DNA from: Cellulomonas sp. JH27-2
GTDB lineage: Bacteria > Actinomycetota > Actinomycetes > Actinomycetales > Cellulomonadaceae
NCBI RefSeq assembly: GCF_014837175.1
Contig: NZ_JACYFR010000003.1
Location: forward strand, 744,001 to 808,000
Direction of reading: 5' to 3'
DNA: 64,000 nucleotides
Notes under the pieces: model-generated
Seen by the model: the letters and a program-made list of their open reading frames with translations, nothing else
Database searches by the model: none
What the model was told of the DNA's origin: nothing
Program-made: the position numbers and the translations under genes
Shown here: positions 46,805-58,473 of the stretch, piece after piece
Numbering within the stretch: the stretch's first letter is position 1
How the letters are laid out: each line of letters opens with the position of its first letter

Positions 46805-47616
46805 TGCGTGGGACGAGTCGGGCGTCGCTGGATGCCGCGGAGGACCGCTTCGAGCAGGTCCTGCGCGCCGCCGGCGCCAAGGCCTCGGTGCTCGGCGAGC
46901 AGCTGATGGCTGTCGTCGACGCGCTGGACCACTCCGGCTCGTTGCGCCGGACCCTCGCGGACCCGTCGGTCCCGGCGGAGCCCAAGGGCGCGGTGGTCGC
47001 GCAGATCCTCGCGGGCGCCGAGCCCGAGACCATCACGACGGTGCAGGGCCTGGTCGGCTCGCGCTGGTCCGCCGACAGCGACCTCGCGGATGCCGTCGAG
47101 CGCCTGGCCTTCAACGCGTGGCTCGCCGACGCCGAGAACCGCGCGGCGCTCGACCGGGTCGAGAACGAGCTCTTCATGCTCGGTCGTGGTCTGGTGGGCG
47201 AGCGTGAGGTCCGCCAGACGCTCTTCGACGACCGGATCCCGGGATCTGCCCGCGCGTCGCTGGTGGACAAGATCCTCGCGGGCCGTGCCGACCCGGTCAC
47301 CGACGCGATCGCTCGCCGTGCTGCGGCAGCCCCGCGCGGGCGGCGCTACGTCGCCACGCTCGGGCACGCAGGCGACCTGATCGCGGAGCGGCGTCGCCGC
47401 CAGGTGGCGACCGTGACGGCTGCGGCGCCCCTGACCGAGGCGCAGCGCGAGAGACTGGGATCGATCCTCGAGCGGGCCTACGGCCGCGAGGTGCAGATCA
47501 ACGAGATCCATGACGCACAGGTGCTCGGTGGCCTGCGCATCCAGGTGGGCCCGAATGTCGTCGACTCGACGGTGCTCGCCCGCCTGGCGGACGCCCGGCG
47601 ACGAGTGGCCAGCTGA
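46804..47616 (+). CDS. atpH: ATP synthase F1 subunit delta
   Basis: Joins the F1 head to the b stalk. At 270 residues it is about 90 longer than the E. coli subunit, as usual in actinobacteria. The C-terminal part has the conserved ATVTAAAPLTEAQRERL and VGPNVVDSTVLARLADAR segments. Confidence 0.94.
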
Positions 47617-47703
47617 CCAGCGTGACCCTGCGCGCCGCCCCCGGTGCGCACCCACAGCATGTGAGACCGCACGCAGAGCGTGCGATTGACGAGGAGAAGA
47701 GCA

Positions 47704-49332
<1,629 letters not shown>

Positions 49333-49335
49333 TCC

Positions 49336-51760
<2,425 letters not shown>

Positions 51761-51766
51761 TCCGCG

Positions 51767-51799
51767 GCGCTGCGCCGGACCGAGCGTCCGGCGCAGCGC
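51767..51799 (+). terminator. Intercistronic hairpin between atpD and atpC
   Basis: Perfect 14-bp stem (GCGCTGCGCCGGAC at 51767-51780 with 51786-51799) and a 5-nt loop, 6 nt past the atpD stop. No U-tract follows, so full termination is unlikely; a partial stop or RNA processing point that lowers atpC expression is plausible, as subunit epsilon is needed at one copy per three beta. Confidence 0.6.
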
Positions 51800-51858
51800 G
51801 CCCGTCAGGCACCCGATGACGCCCTGCAGGGGCGTCGCACAGCAACCTAGGAGGAACC

Positions 51859-52143
51859 GTGGCAACGCTCGAGGTCGACCTCGTCGCTACCGACGGCAAG
51901 ATCTGGTCGGGCACCGCCCGTCAGGTCATCGCGCCCGCCGGCGACGGTGAGATGGGCATCCTGGCCGGCCACCAGCCCGTGCTGACGGTGCTCAAGCCGG
52001 GCGAGATCCGCGTCTACCCGCCCGAGGGCGGTGAGGTCCTGCGCTGGACCGTGGACGGCGGCTTCCTCTCCTTCGACGCCAACCAGGCCACCATCGTCGT
52101 GGACGAGGTCGTCGAGCCGACGACGTCCCGCGCCGGGCACTGA
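51859..52143 (+). CDS. atpC: ATP synthase F1 subunit epsilon
   Basis: 94 residues: the N-terminal beta sandwich (LEVDLVATDGKIWSGTARQV, GEMGILAGHQPVL) is complete, but the two C-terminal inhibitory helices of the 130-residue E. coli form are absent, a short form seen in some actinobacteria. The GTG has an excellent AGGAGG upstream. Confidence 0.94.
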   Translation: MATLEVDLVATDGKIWSGTARQVIAPAGDGEMGILAGHQPVLTVLKPGEIRVYPPEGGEVLRWTVDGGFLSFDANQATIVVDEVVEPTTSRAGH

Positions 52144-52156
52144 GGTCGTCCGCGCG

Positions 52157-52561
52157 GTGCCCACGCTCGTCACGATCGCGCTCATCGGTGTGCTGGTCGT
52201 CGCGCTCGTGGCTGCCGGGCTCTGGTACTCACGGACCCGCACGCTCGCGCACCGGGTCGGCTCGTTCCGCTGCGCGCTCGGCCGGTCCACGACCGGCCCG
52301 TGGAGCGGCGGGCTCGCCCAGTACGGCGCCGAGCACCTGTACTGGTGGCGGCACTGGTCGCTCGCCCCGCGGCCGGGTCGTCGTTGGAAGCGCCGCGGCC
52401 TGACGGTCGTCGAGCGCACCGACGCGGGCTCGGGCATGGTCGCCGTGACGTGCCGCGCGGTGGGATCCCCGGAGTTCTACCTGATGATGACGCGCGAGGC
52501 GTACGCGGGCCTCACCTCGTGGATCGAGGCCACACCGTCCCGGATCGACTCGGTGATCTGA
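52157..52561 (+). CDS. DUF2550 membrane protein
   Basis: 134 residues: one N-terminal helix (about 4-24), then a basic soluble domain with [30 protein letters not shown] (in pieces) and [11 protein letters not shown]. This family sits directly after atpC in many actinobacteria; its function is unknown. GTG start 13 nt after the atpC stop. Confidence 0.85.
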   Translation: MPTLVTIALIGVLVVALVAAGLWYSRTRTLAHRVGSFRCALGRSTTGPWSGGLAQYGAEHLYWWRHWSLAPRPGRRWKRRGLTVVERTDAGSGMVAVTCRAVGSPEFYLMMTREAYAGLTSWIEATPSRIDSVI

Positions 52562-52565
52562 GCCC

Positions 52566-53261
52566 GTGCGCCTGGTCGTCGCGTCCTGCGCCGCACGCTA
52601 CAGCGGTCGCCTCAACGCCCATCTGCCCCGCGCCACCCGGCTGCTGGTGGTCAAGGCGGACGGCAGCGTCCTGCTGCACTCCGACGGCGGGTCCTACAAG
52701 CCGCTGAACTGGATGAGCCCGCCGTGCACGCTCGCGGTGTCGGAGCCCGACGACGAGCAGCGCGCGGCCGGCGTCACCGCGGTGTGGACCGTCCAGCACC
52801 AGAAGTCCGACGACCGCCTGGTGATCGACCTCTACGACGTGCAGCACGACTCGGCGCACGAGCTGGGGGTCGACCCCGGTCTGGTCAAGGACGGTGTCGA
52901 GGCGCACCTGCAGGAGCTGCTGGCTGCGCAGATCACGCTGGTCGGCGCGGGGCACACGCTCGTGCGGCGCGAGTTCCCGACGGCCATCGGCCCGGTCGAC
53001 ATCCTTGCGCGCGACGCAGCGGGCGGCACGATCGCCATCGAGATCAAGCGCCGTGGCGACATCGACGGCGTCGAGCAGCTCACTCGGTACCTCGAGCTGC
53101 TCAACCGCGACCCGCTCCTGGCCCCGGTGCGCGGCATCTTCGCGGCCCAGGAGATCAAGCCGCAGGCGCGCGTTCTGGCGACGGACCGCGGCATCGGATG
53201 CCTGGTTCTCGACTACGAGGCGATGCGCGGCGTCGACGACGTCGACTCGCGCCTCTTCTGA
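52566..53261 (+). CDS. nucS: Mismatch-specific endonuclease NucS
   Basis: 231 residues. An N-terminal DNA-binding/dimerisation half opens with [21 protein letters not shown], and the C-terminal nuclease has the restriction-like active site: GPVDILARD, then [24 protein letters not shown]. In actinobacteria lacking MutS/MutL, NucS (EndoMS) performs mismatch repair, cutting both strands at G-T, G-G and T-T. The GTG starts 4 nt after the DUF2550 stop. Confidence 0.94.
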   Translation: MRLVVASCAARYSGRLNAHLPRATRLLVVKADGSVLLHSDGGSYKPLNWMSPPCTLAVSEPDDEQRAAGVTAVWTVQHQKSDDRLVIDLYDVQHDSAHELGVDPGLVKDGVEAHLQELLAAQITLVGAGHTLVRREFPTAIGPVDILARDAAGGTIAIEIKRRGDIDGVEQLTRYLELLNRDPLLAPVRGIFAAQEIKPQARVLATDRGIGCLVLDYEAMRGVDDVDSRLF

Positions 53262-53267
53262 TCCGCC

Positions 53268-53741
53268 GTGGATCCGCAGGCCCCAGCCCCCGACCCAGCG
53301 ATTCGGGGGCCCGCCGCGATCGCGGCGCTGTGCCTGCGCTGCTTCGTCGTCCTGGCGGTCGGCAACCTCGGGGTCGCGGCCGCGGCGTCGCTGCCGGAGG
53401 CGTTGCACGAGGAAGGCCTCTACCCGCTTGGCCTCGTCGCCGTGGTGGTCGCCGTCGCCGCGGTGCCGGTCGCCCTCGTCGGGTTCCCCGCCGGCCTGCT
53501 CACCTCGCACCTCCTGCGGTCGGTGCACCGGGAGTGGGTGCACGTCCTGGCACTCGCCCTCGTCGGCGCGGTGCTCGCGGGCGTGATCGTCGCGTGGGTG
53601 AGTCCCGATCGGCTAGGACCGGTCGCGGGCTGGGCGCTGCTCGAGGGTGCCGTTGGCGCCGGGGGTGCCCGCTGGTGGACCGGCTGGGCTCATCGGCGCC
53701 GTGCGTCGGTGCCCACGCCCAGGTTGGGCGACCTCGCCTAG
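53268..53741 (+). CDS. Hypothetical four-helix membrane protein
   Basis: 157 residues with about four hydrophobic segments (21-42, 52-76, 88-110, 119-135) and a basic C-terminus. No family recognised. The GTG start is 6 nt after nucS, so it is probably co-transcribed. Confidence 0.6.
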   Translation: MDPQAPAPDPAIRGPAAIAALCLRCFVVLAVGNLGVAAAASLPEALHEEGLYPLGLVAVVVAVAAVPVALVGFPAGLLTSHLLRSVHREWVHVLALALVGAVLAGVIVAWVSPDRLGPVAGWALLEGAVGAGGARWWTGWAHRRRASVPTPRLGDLA

Positions 53742-53843
53742 GGCGGCGAGTGCGTAGCGACCTGTCCGGCGTGGCGGTGTGTCGCTAATGTCGCTCTCAG
53801 GCGCCGGTGGCATCGGCGTCGGACGCGACACCAGGGGGAAACA

Positions 53844-55016
53844 ATGTCGAGCCTGCCATCTGATCCGAATGACGCGACAACGCCGTCAGGAGCCATACCG
53901 CCGTCGGGTGGCTACCCGCCCGCAGGCGGCGGCTACCCGCCCGCAGGCGGATATCCGCCGGGGGCAACCGGCTATCCGCCGGGGCCCGGCGGTGCGCCGG
54001 TGGGCGAGAAGTCCTTCGTTGCGACGTGGCTCTTCGCGTGGTTCCTGGGCTACTTCGGCGTCGACCGCTTCTACCTTGGCAAGGTCGGCACAGGGTTGCT
54101 CAAGCTCGTCACCTTCGGTGGGTGCGGGCTGTGGTGGCTCATCGACCTGATCCTGGTGCTCGCGGGTGCGCAACGGGACAAGGAGGGAAGGCGTCTCGCC
54201 GGTTACGACCAGCACAAGAAGGTGGCGTGGATCGTCACCGGCGTGCTCGTGCTGATCGGCGGAGTCACGGGTGCGATCACCGGGGTCGCAGCAGGCGGCT
54301 CGACGTCGGGCAGCTCGTCGTCCGAAGTGGTGGTGGACGACCCCGACGACGGGGTCACGTCGGCCGCACCGGACGCCGAGCCTGGTACCGAACCCAGCTC
54401 GGCACCCGCGGCCGAGCCCACGTCGGAGGACGCAGCGAGCGAACCGGCTCAGGGCGCGGACGTCCAGGCGTGGGCGGATGACCAGTACGGCACGTTCGGC
54501 GCCGTCTCGAAGAAGGGGACCGGTGACGACGTCGTCGTCCTGCCCAAGGGTGCGACGGCCGGGCTCGTGACGGCGACGCACAAGGGCACGGCGAACTTCG
54601 CTCTCGCGGTGCTGGACTCGGACAACCAGTCGACGGGCGAGCTGCTCGTCAACGTCGTCGGAAGCTACGCCGGCACCACGGCCTATGGTCTGCAGGCGCT
54701 CGGTGACGGCGTGCGGCTGCAGATCAAGGCGGACGGGGCGTGGTCCTTGAAGATCAAGCCGTTGTCGGCAGCCCCGATGCTCCCGAAGAAGGGCGAGGGC
54801 GACGTCGTCGCGCTCTACGGCGGAGACGCCGGAAATGCCGCGGTGACGAACAAGGGAGAGTCCAACTTCGTGGTCCAGCAGTACACCGGCGACGTGTTCG
54901 ATCTGGGACTGTTGGTGAACGAGATCGGGAGCTACAAGGGCAAGGTGCCGGTCAAGGCCGGGCCTTCGGTGTTCACGATCCAGTCCGACGGGAAGTGGAC
55001 CATCGTCGTCGGGTGA
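53844..55016 (+). CDS. TM2-domain protein with duplicated extracellular beta domain
   Basis: 390 residues. An N-terminal Pro/Gly/Tyr repeat region (GGYPPAGGGYPPAGGYPPG), then a TM2 domain at about 55-110 with its DRFYLGKVGTGLLKLVTFGG signature between two helices, and a third helix at about 130-150. An acidic Ser/Ala/Pro linker (about 155-210) leads to two tandem copies of a ~75-residue domain (about 215-300 and 305-390), each starting KKG-(T/E)-GD and ending in (G)AWSLKI or GKWTIVV. TM2 proteins are widespread and of unknown function. The duplicated domain is probably outside the cell. Confidence 0.8.
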   Translation: MSSLPSDPNDATTPSGAIPPSGGYPPAGGGYPPAGGYPPGATGYPPGPGGAPVGEKSFVATWLFAWFLGYFGVDRFYLGKVGTGLLKLVTFGGCGLWWLIDLILVLAGAQRDKEGRRLAGYDQHKKVAWIVTGVLVLIGGVTGAITGVAAGGSTSGSSSSEVVVDDPDDGVTSAAPDAEPGTEPSSAPAAEPTSEDAASEPAQGADVQAWADDQYGTFGAVSKKGTGDDVVVLPKGATAGLVTATHKGTANFALAVLDSDNQSTGELLVNVVGSYAGTTAYGLQALGDGVRLQIKADGAWSLKIKPLSAAPMLPKKGEGDVVALYGGDAGNAAVTNKGESNFVVQQYTGDVFDLGLLVNEIGSYKGKVPVKAGPSVFTIQSDGKWTIVVG

Positions 55017-55107
55017 GGTCTGGGGGGCTGGACCCAGACCGCCTGATCTGCGTGACGGTGCGCGTCCGATGGCTCGAAGACCCGCGGCGCTGGGCAACAA
55101 TGTCAAC

Positions 55108-56340
55108 GTGAGTGACGTGAGCGAGGTCGTGTCGACGATTCTGCGTGGCCGGGTGGTCACCCCGCACGACGTGCTCGACGACGCGGTCGTCGTCGTCGAG
55201 GGCTCGATGATCGTGTGGGTGGGTGCGCCGCACGACGTGCCCGCGGGGTGGGGCGCCCAGGTCCCGGAGCCGACGGGCAGCACTCTGCTCCCTGGCCTCG
55301 TGGACCTGCACGACCACGGCGGCGGGGGTGCGAGCTTCCCCGACGCGACGGACGAGGCAGCCGTGCGGACGGCCGCGGACGAGCACCTGCGGCACGGCAC
55401 GACGTCGCTGGTGGCCTCCCTGGTCACCGCCCCGCGTGACATCCTGCTGGCCCGGACAGCTCTGCTTGCCGACGCTGCGGACGCGGGTGTGATCGCGGCG
55501 ATCCACCTCGAGGGGCCGTTCCTGTCCGGCGCACGCTGCGGCGCCCAGAACCCCGACGACATGCTGGTCGGCGACGCGCACCTGGTCCGGGACGTCGCGG
55601 CCGCGGCGCGCGGCCACCTGGCCACCATGACGATCGCGCCGGAGGTCGAGGGGGTGGCGGACGGCGACGACGACGTCCTCGCGGCGCTGGTCGCCGCGGG
55701 TGCCGTCCCGTCGATCGGGCACACCGACGCGAGCGCCGAGCAGGTGGACGCGGCCGTCGACCGCGGCTTCGACCTGCTCGCGACGCACGATGCCGCGCGC
55801 AGCGGACGCCTCACCGCGACCCACCTGTTCAACGGGATGCGCCCCATCCACCACCGCGACCCCGGCCCGATCGCGGCGTGCCTGGCGGCGGCCGGGCGCG
55901 GCGAGCTCGTCGTCGAGCTCGTCGCGGACGGCACGCACCTCGCCGACGGAACCGTGCGCGCGGTGTTCGATCTGCTGAGCGCCGGCTCGATCGCGCTGGT
56001 CACGGACGCGATGGCGGCGGCCGGGATGGACGACGGCGACTACCGCCTGGGGCCCATGGCGGTGCGTGTCGCGGGCGGGGTTGCTCGGATCGTCGAGCCC
56101 GACGGCAGCGCGGGTGCGATCGCCGGAGGGGTCGCGCACCTGCTCGACGTGGTGCGACACGTGGTCGGTGCCGGCGTGCCGATCGTGGACGCGGTGCGCT
56201 CCGCCGCGACGACGCCGGCCGAGGTGCTCGGACGCCACGACCTGGGTGCCCTGGTCGCGGGCCGGCGTGCGGACGTCGTCGTCGTGAGCAGCGACCTCGC
56301 ACCCCAGCGCGTGATGCGTGCGGGCGCCTGGGTCGCCTGA
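55108..56340 (+). CDS. nagA: N-acetylglucosamine-6-phosphate deacetylase
   Basis: Removes acetate from GlcNAc-6-P, feeding amino sugars into glycolysis or wall synthesis. About 410 residues of the amidohydrolase fold: LLPGLVDLHDHGGGG, the metal-binding Glu in HLEGPFLSGARCGAQNP, the histidines in IGHTDAS and THLFNGMRPIHHRDPG, and the catalytic Asp in LVTDAMAAAG. The start is uncertain: the GTG at 55108 (VSDVSEVV) fits the family length, with an in-frame ATG at 55069 as alternative. No nagB or PTS gene is adjacent. Confidence 0.92.
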   Translation: MSDVSEVVSTILRGRVVTPHDVLDDAVVVVEGSMIVWVGAPHDVPAGWGAQVPEPTGSTLLPGLVDLHDHGGGGASFPDATDEAAVRTAADEHLRHGTTSLVASLVTAPRDILLARTALLADAADAGVIAAIHLEGPFLSGARCGAQNPDDMLVGDAHLVRDVAAAARGHLATMTIAPEVEGVADGDDDVLAALVAAGAVPSIGHTDASAEQVDAAVDRGFDLLATHDAARSGRLTATHLFNGMRPIHHRDPGPIAACLAAAGRGELVVELVADGTHLADGTVRAVFDLLSAGSIALVTDAMAAAGMDDGDYRLGPMAVRVAGGVARIVEPDGSAGAIAGGVAHLLDVVRHVVGAGVPIVDAVRSAATTPAEVLGRHDLGALVAGRRADVVVVSSDLAPQRVMRAGAWVA

Positions 56341-56344
56341 GCGG

Positions 56345-57172
56345 TCAGCGACCGATCGCCGCGTCGTCGTCGAGCGACTCGAGCTCCAGCGCGCGGCGCG
56401 CGGCGAGCCGGCGGTCGTGCAGCAGGCAGACGCCCACGGCGAGGAAATACAGCGCCGACATCGGTCCGGCCACGGCGAGCATCGTGATGGCGTCCGGCGT
56501 CGGTGTCATGACGGCCGCGAAGACGAACGTGAGCAGGACGGCCCAGCGCCAGCCGCGCAACCACGTCGACCCGCGCACCAGGCGCGTGAAGTTGAGCGCC
56601 GTCATCAGGACGGGGAGCAGGAACGCGATCCCGAACGCGAGGGCCAGCCGCATCACGAACACCAGATACGTCTGGACGTCGATGAGGTTGGACGCGCCGT
56701 CGGGCGTGAACTCGGTCAGCAGCCGCACCGCGTTGGGCAGCGCCCACCAGGCCAGCGCGACGCCACCCAGGAACAGCGGCACCGCCGCACCCAGGAAGCC
56801 GAACGCGTAGCGGCGTTCGTTGCGGGTCAGGCCCGGCGTGACGAAGGCCCAGAGCTGGTACAGCCACCACGGGCTCGACAGCAGGAGGGCCAGGAAGAGC
56901 GAGACCTTGATCCGCATGTCGAACGCGGTCGCCAGCCCCGCGAAGTTGAGAGCGACGACGTCGTGGCGGGCCCGGGCGACATCGAGCAGCGGCTCCTGCA
57001 GCGCCTGGAAGACGGGCGTGTAGAGGAACCAGCCCGCGACCGCGCCGACGAGCAGGCCGAGCGCGGCCCAGCCACCGCGGCGCCGGAGCTCGCGCAGATG
57101 GGCACTCAGCGGGACCGCGCCGGCGCGCTTGTGGGGCGCGTCGACGCGGGCGCCGTCGGCGGTCGCGGTCAC
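56345..57172 (-). CDS. tatC: Sec-independent protein translocase TatC
   Basis: Receptor for twin-arginine signal peptides, 275 residues, six helices. Family marks: PLSAHLRELRRR at the start, FVTPGLTRNERRYAFGF, and AFGIAFLLPVLM. Third gene of tatB-tatA-tatC, starting 7 nt after tatA. Confidence 0.94.
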   Translation of the reverse strand: MTATADGARVDAPHKRAGAVPLSAHLRELRRRGGWAALGLLVGAVAGWFLYTPVFQALQEPLLDVARARHDVVALNFAGLATAFDMRIKVSLFLALLLSSPWWLYQLWAFVTPGLTRNERRYAFGFLGAAVPLFLGGVALAWWALPNAVRLLTEFTPDGASNLIDVQTYLVFVMRLALAFGIAFLLPVLMTALNFTRLVRGSTWLRGWRWAVLLTFVFAAVMTPTPDAITMLAVAGPMSALYFLAVGVCLLHDRRLAARRALELESLDDDAAIGR

Positions 57173-57179
57173 AGGAGCA

Positions 57180-57452
57180 TCAGGCGGCGGGCTTGGTGAG
57201 AGCGGGTGCCTCGGTGGCCGCCACGTACGGGGCGGGCGCCGCAGCAGCCTCCGCGACGACGGGCTCGACCGGCGCGATCGGGGCGACGGGCGAGGGCTTG
57301 CCGTCGTCGGCCAGGTCCTTGACCTCGGACTTCAGGATCTTGAGCGACTGGCCCACGCCGCGCGCGAAGTCGGGCAGCTTGTTGGACCCGAACAGCAGGA
57401 CGACGATGCCGGCGACGACGAGAAGGTGCCAGGCGGAGAGGTTACGCAGCAC
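57180..57452 (-). CDS. tatA: Sec-independent protein translocase TatA
   Basis: Pore-forming subunit, 90 residues: short N-terminal helix, hinge FGSNKLPDFARGVGQSLKILKSEVKDL and an Ala/Pro-rich acidic tail. The GTG at 57452 has AAGGAG at 6 nt and overlaps the tatB end by 11 nt. The frame continues upstream only as a shadow of tatB. Confidence 0.93.
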   Translation of the reverse strand: MLRNLSAWHLLVVAGIVVLLFGSNKLPDFARGVGQSLKILKSEVKDLADDGKPSPVAPIAPVEPVVAEAAAAPAPYVAATEAPALTKPAA

Positions 57453-57885
57453 GGTGTGCTCCTTGCTCAGGGGACGGGGTGGCCGCGACGGGGATGTCGG
57501 CGACCGGGGTGAGGGATGGTGCGGGAGGGGACTGCGGTGCGGGAGGGGACTGCGGTGCGGGAGAGAACTGCGGTGCGGGAGAGAACCGCGGTGCGGGAGA
57601 CTGCGGTTCGAGAGATGGGCGCGTGCTCGCGGGTGCGTCGTCGGCGAGGGCGTCGCGGACGATGCGTCGGGGGTCGTACGTGCGGGGGTCGAGGGCGGCC
57701 CAGTCGACACCGGCGTCGGCGCCGAGCTCGCTCTCGACGCGGCCGCGCAGGTCCTGCACGAGGGTCCGTGCGTGCACGGCCCACTGCTTGACCTGGGCCA
57801 CGTACCCCGGCAGCCTCGCGGGGCCGATGACGACGACGGCGACGACGAGAAGGATCCAGAACTCCGACCCGTTCACGTCGAACAT
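57442..57885 (-). CDS. tatB: Sec-independent protein translocase TatB
   Basis: 147 residues. N-terminal helix and hinge (WILLVVAVVVIGPARLPGYVAQVKQW) followed by an amphipathic helix, as in TatB (the hinge is IGPARLP against FGSNKLP in TatA). The C-terminal third is a Pro/Ala/Ser tail made by an 18-bp tandem repeat. GAGG is 7 nt before the ATG. It is the first gene of the operon and has a clear promoter with an operator. Confidence 0.88.
   Translation of the reverse strand: MFDVNGSEFWILLVVAVVVIGPARLPGYVAQVKQWAVHARTLVQDLRGRVESELGADAGVDWAALDPRTYDPRRIVRDALADDAPASTRPSLEPQSPAPRFSPAPQFSPAPQSPPAPQSPPAPSLTPVADIPVAATPSPEQGAHRAA
57519..57605. repeat. 18-bp tandem repeat in the tatB tail
   Basis: Four full 18-bp units (57519-57590, consensus GTGCGGGAGGGGACTGCG with small changes) and a 15-bp fifth. 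On the minus strand each encodes a six-residue unit of the type P-Q-S/F-P/S-P-A, so changes in copy number lengthen the TatB tail without shifting frame. Confidence 0.85.
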
Positions 57886-57914
57886 GTCCTCGCCTCACTG
57901 CCAGGGCGCCACGT

Positions 57915-57965
57915 CATCGAAGCGCTTCAACGAGCGAATATGGCTCATATCCCGTGGCTCGTCAA
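57915..57965 (-). promoter_or_regulatory. tatBAC promoter with LacI-type operator
   Basis: On the minus strand: -35 TTGACG (57960-57965), 17-nt spacer, -10 CATATT (57937-57942), then 4 nt and the palindrome CATCGAAGCGCTTCAACG (57915-57932) over the expected start site. The operator agrees at 15 of 18 positions with the one at 61551-61568, and spacing to the -10 is the same. Binding by a LacI-family repressor is inferred. Confidence 0.7.
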
Positions 57966-58068
57966 CCCCCGGCCGCAAGTTCACGACGGGCCGCCCTCGA
58001 ACCGCATCGACAGCACGGCGGCCTGGTGCCACGATGGCCGGACGCCCCAACGTGCTCGAGGAGGAGCC

Positions 58069-58437
58069 GTGACCGCCATCCCGTATCTCACCGCCCACGA
58101 CGCAGCCGCGGCCCTCGAGTTCTACGCCGCGGCCTTCGGCGCCACCGTCGGCGAGCGCTACGACGAGCCCGACGGACGTATCGGGTTCGCCTCGCTGACC
58201 GTGGCGGGTGCGCCCGTCTTCGTCTCCGACGAGGTGCCCGAGCTGGGTGCCGTCTCGCCGCGCACGGCCGGGTGCTCGACGGTCGGAGTCGTCCTGCAGG
58301 TCGACGACGTCGAGCGGGTCTACGCCGCGGCGCTCGCCGCGGGCGCGATGTCCGACCGCCCGCCGTCGCCGGGTCCCGCGGGACTGAGCGCGTGGCTCGT
58401 CGACCCGTTCGGCCACCGCTGGAACCTGGTGGGCTGA
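58069..58437 (+). CDS. VOC-superfamily (glyoxalase/PhnB-like) protein
   Basis: 122 residues of paired beta-alpha-beta-beta-beta units: IPYLTAHDAAAALEFYAAAFGA at the start and LQVDDVERVYAAALAAGAM in the second half, ending DPFGHRWNLV. The family covers glyoxalases, antibiotic-binding proteins and YciI/PhnB-type proteins of unknown substrate. GAGGAGGAG precedes the GTG. Confidence 0.85.
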   Translation: MTAIPYLTAHDAAAALEFYAAAFGATVGERYDEPDGRIGFASLTVAGAPVFVSDEVPELGAVSPRTAGCSTVGVVLQVDDVERVYAAALAAGAMSDRPPSPGPAGLSAWLVDPFGHRWNLVG

Positions 58438-58473
58438 CGGCCGGCCGGGACCGGCTGTCAGCCCCGCCCGACC

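Noticed and set aside
57519..57605. Tandem repeats considered as a CRISPR array
   Set aside because: Units are contiguous without spacers, in frame inside tatB, and no cas gene is present.
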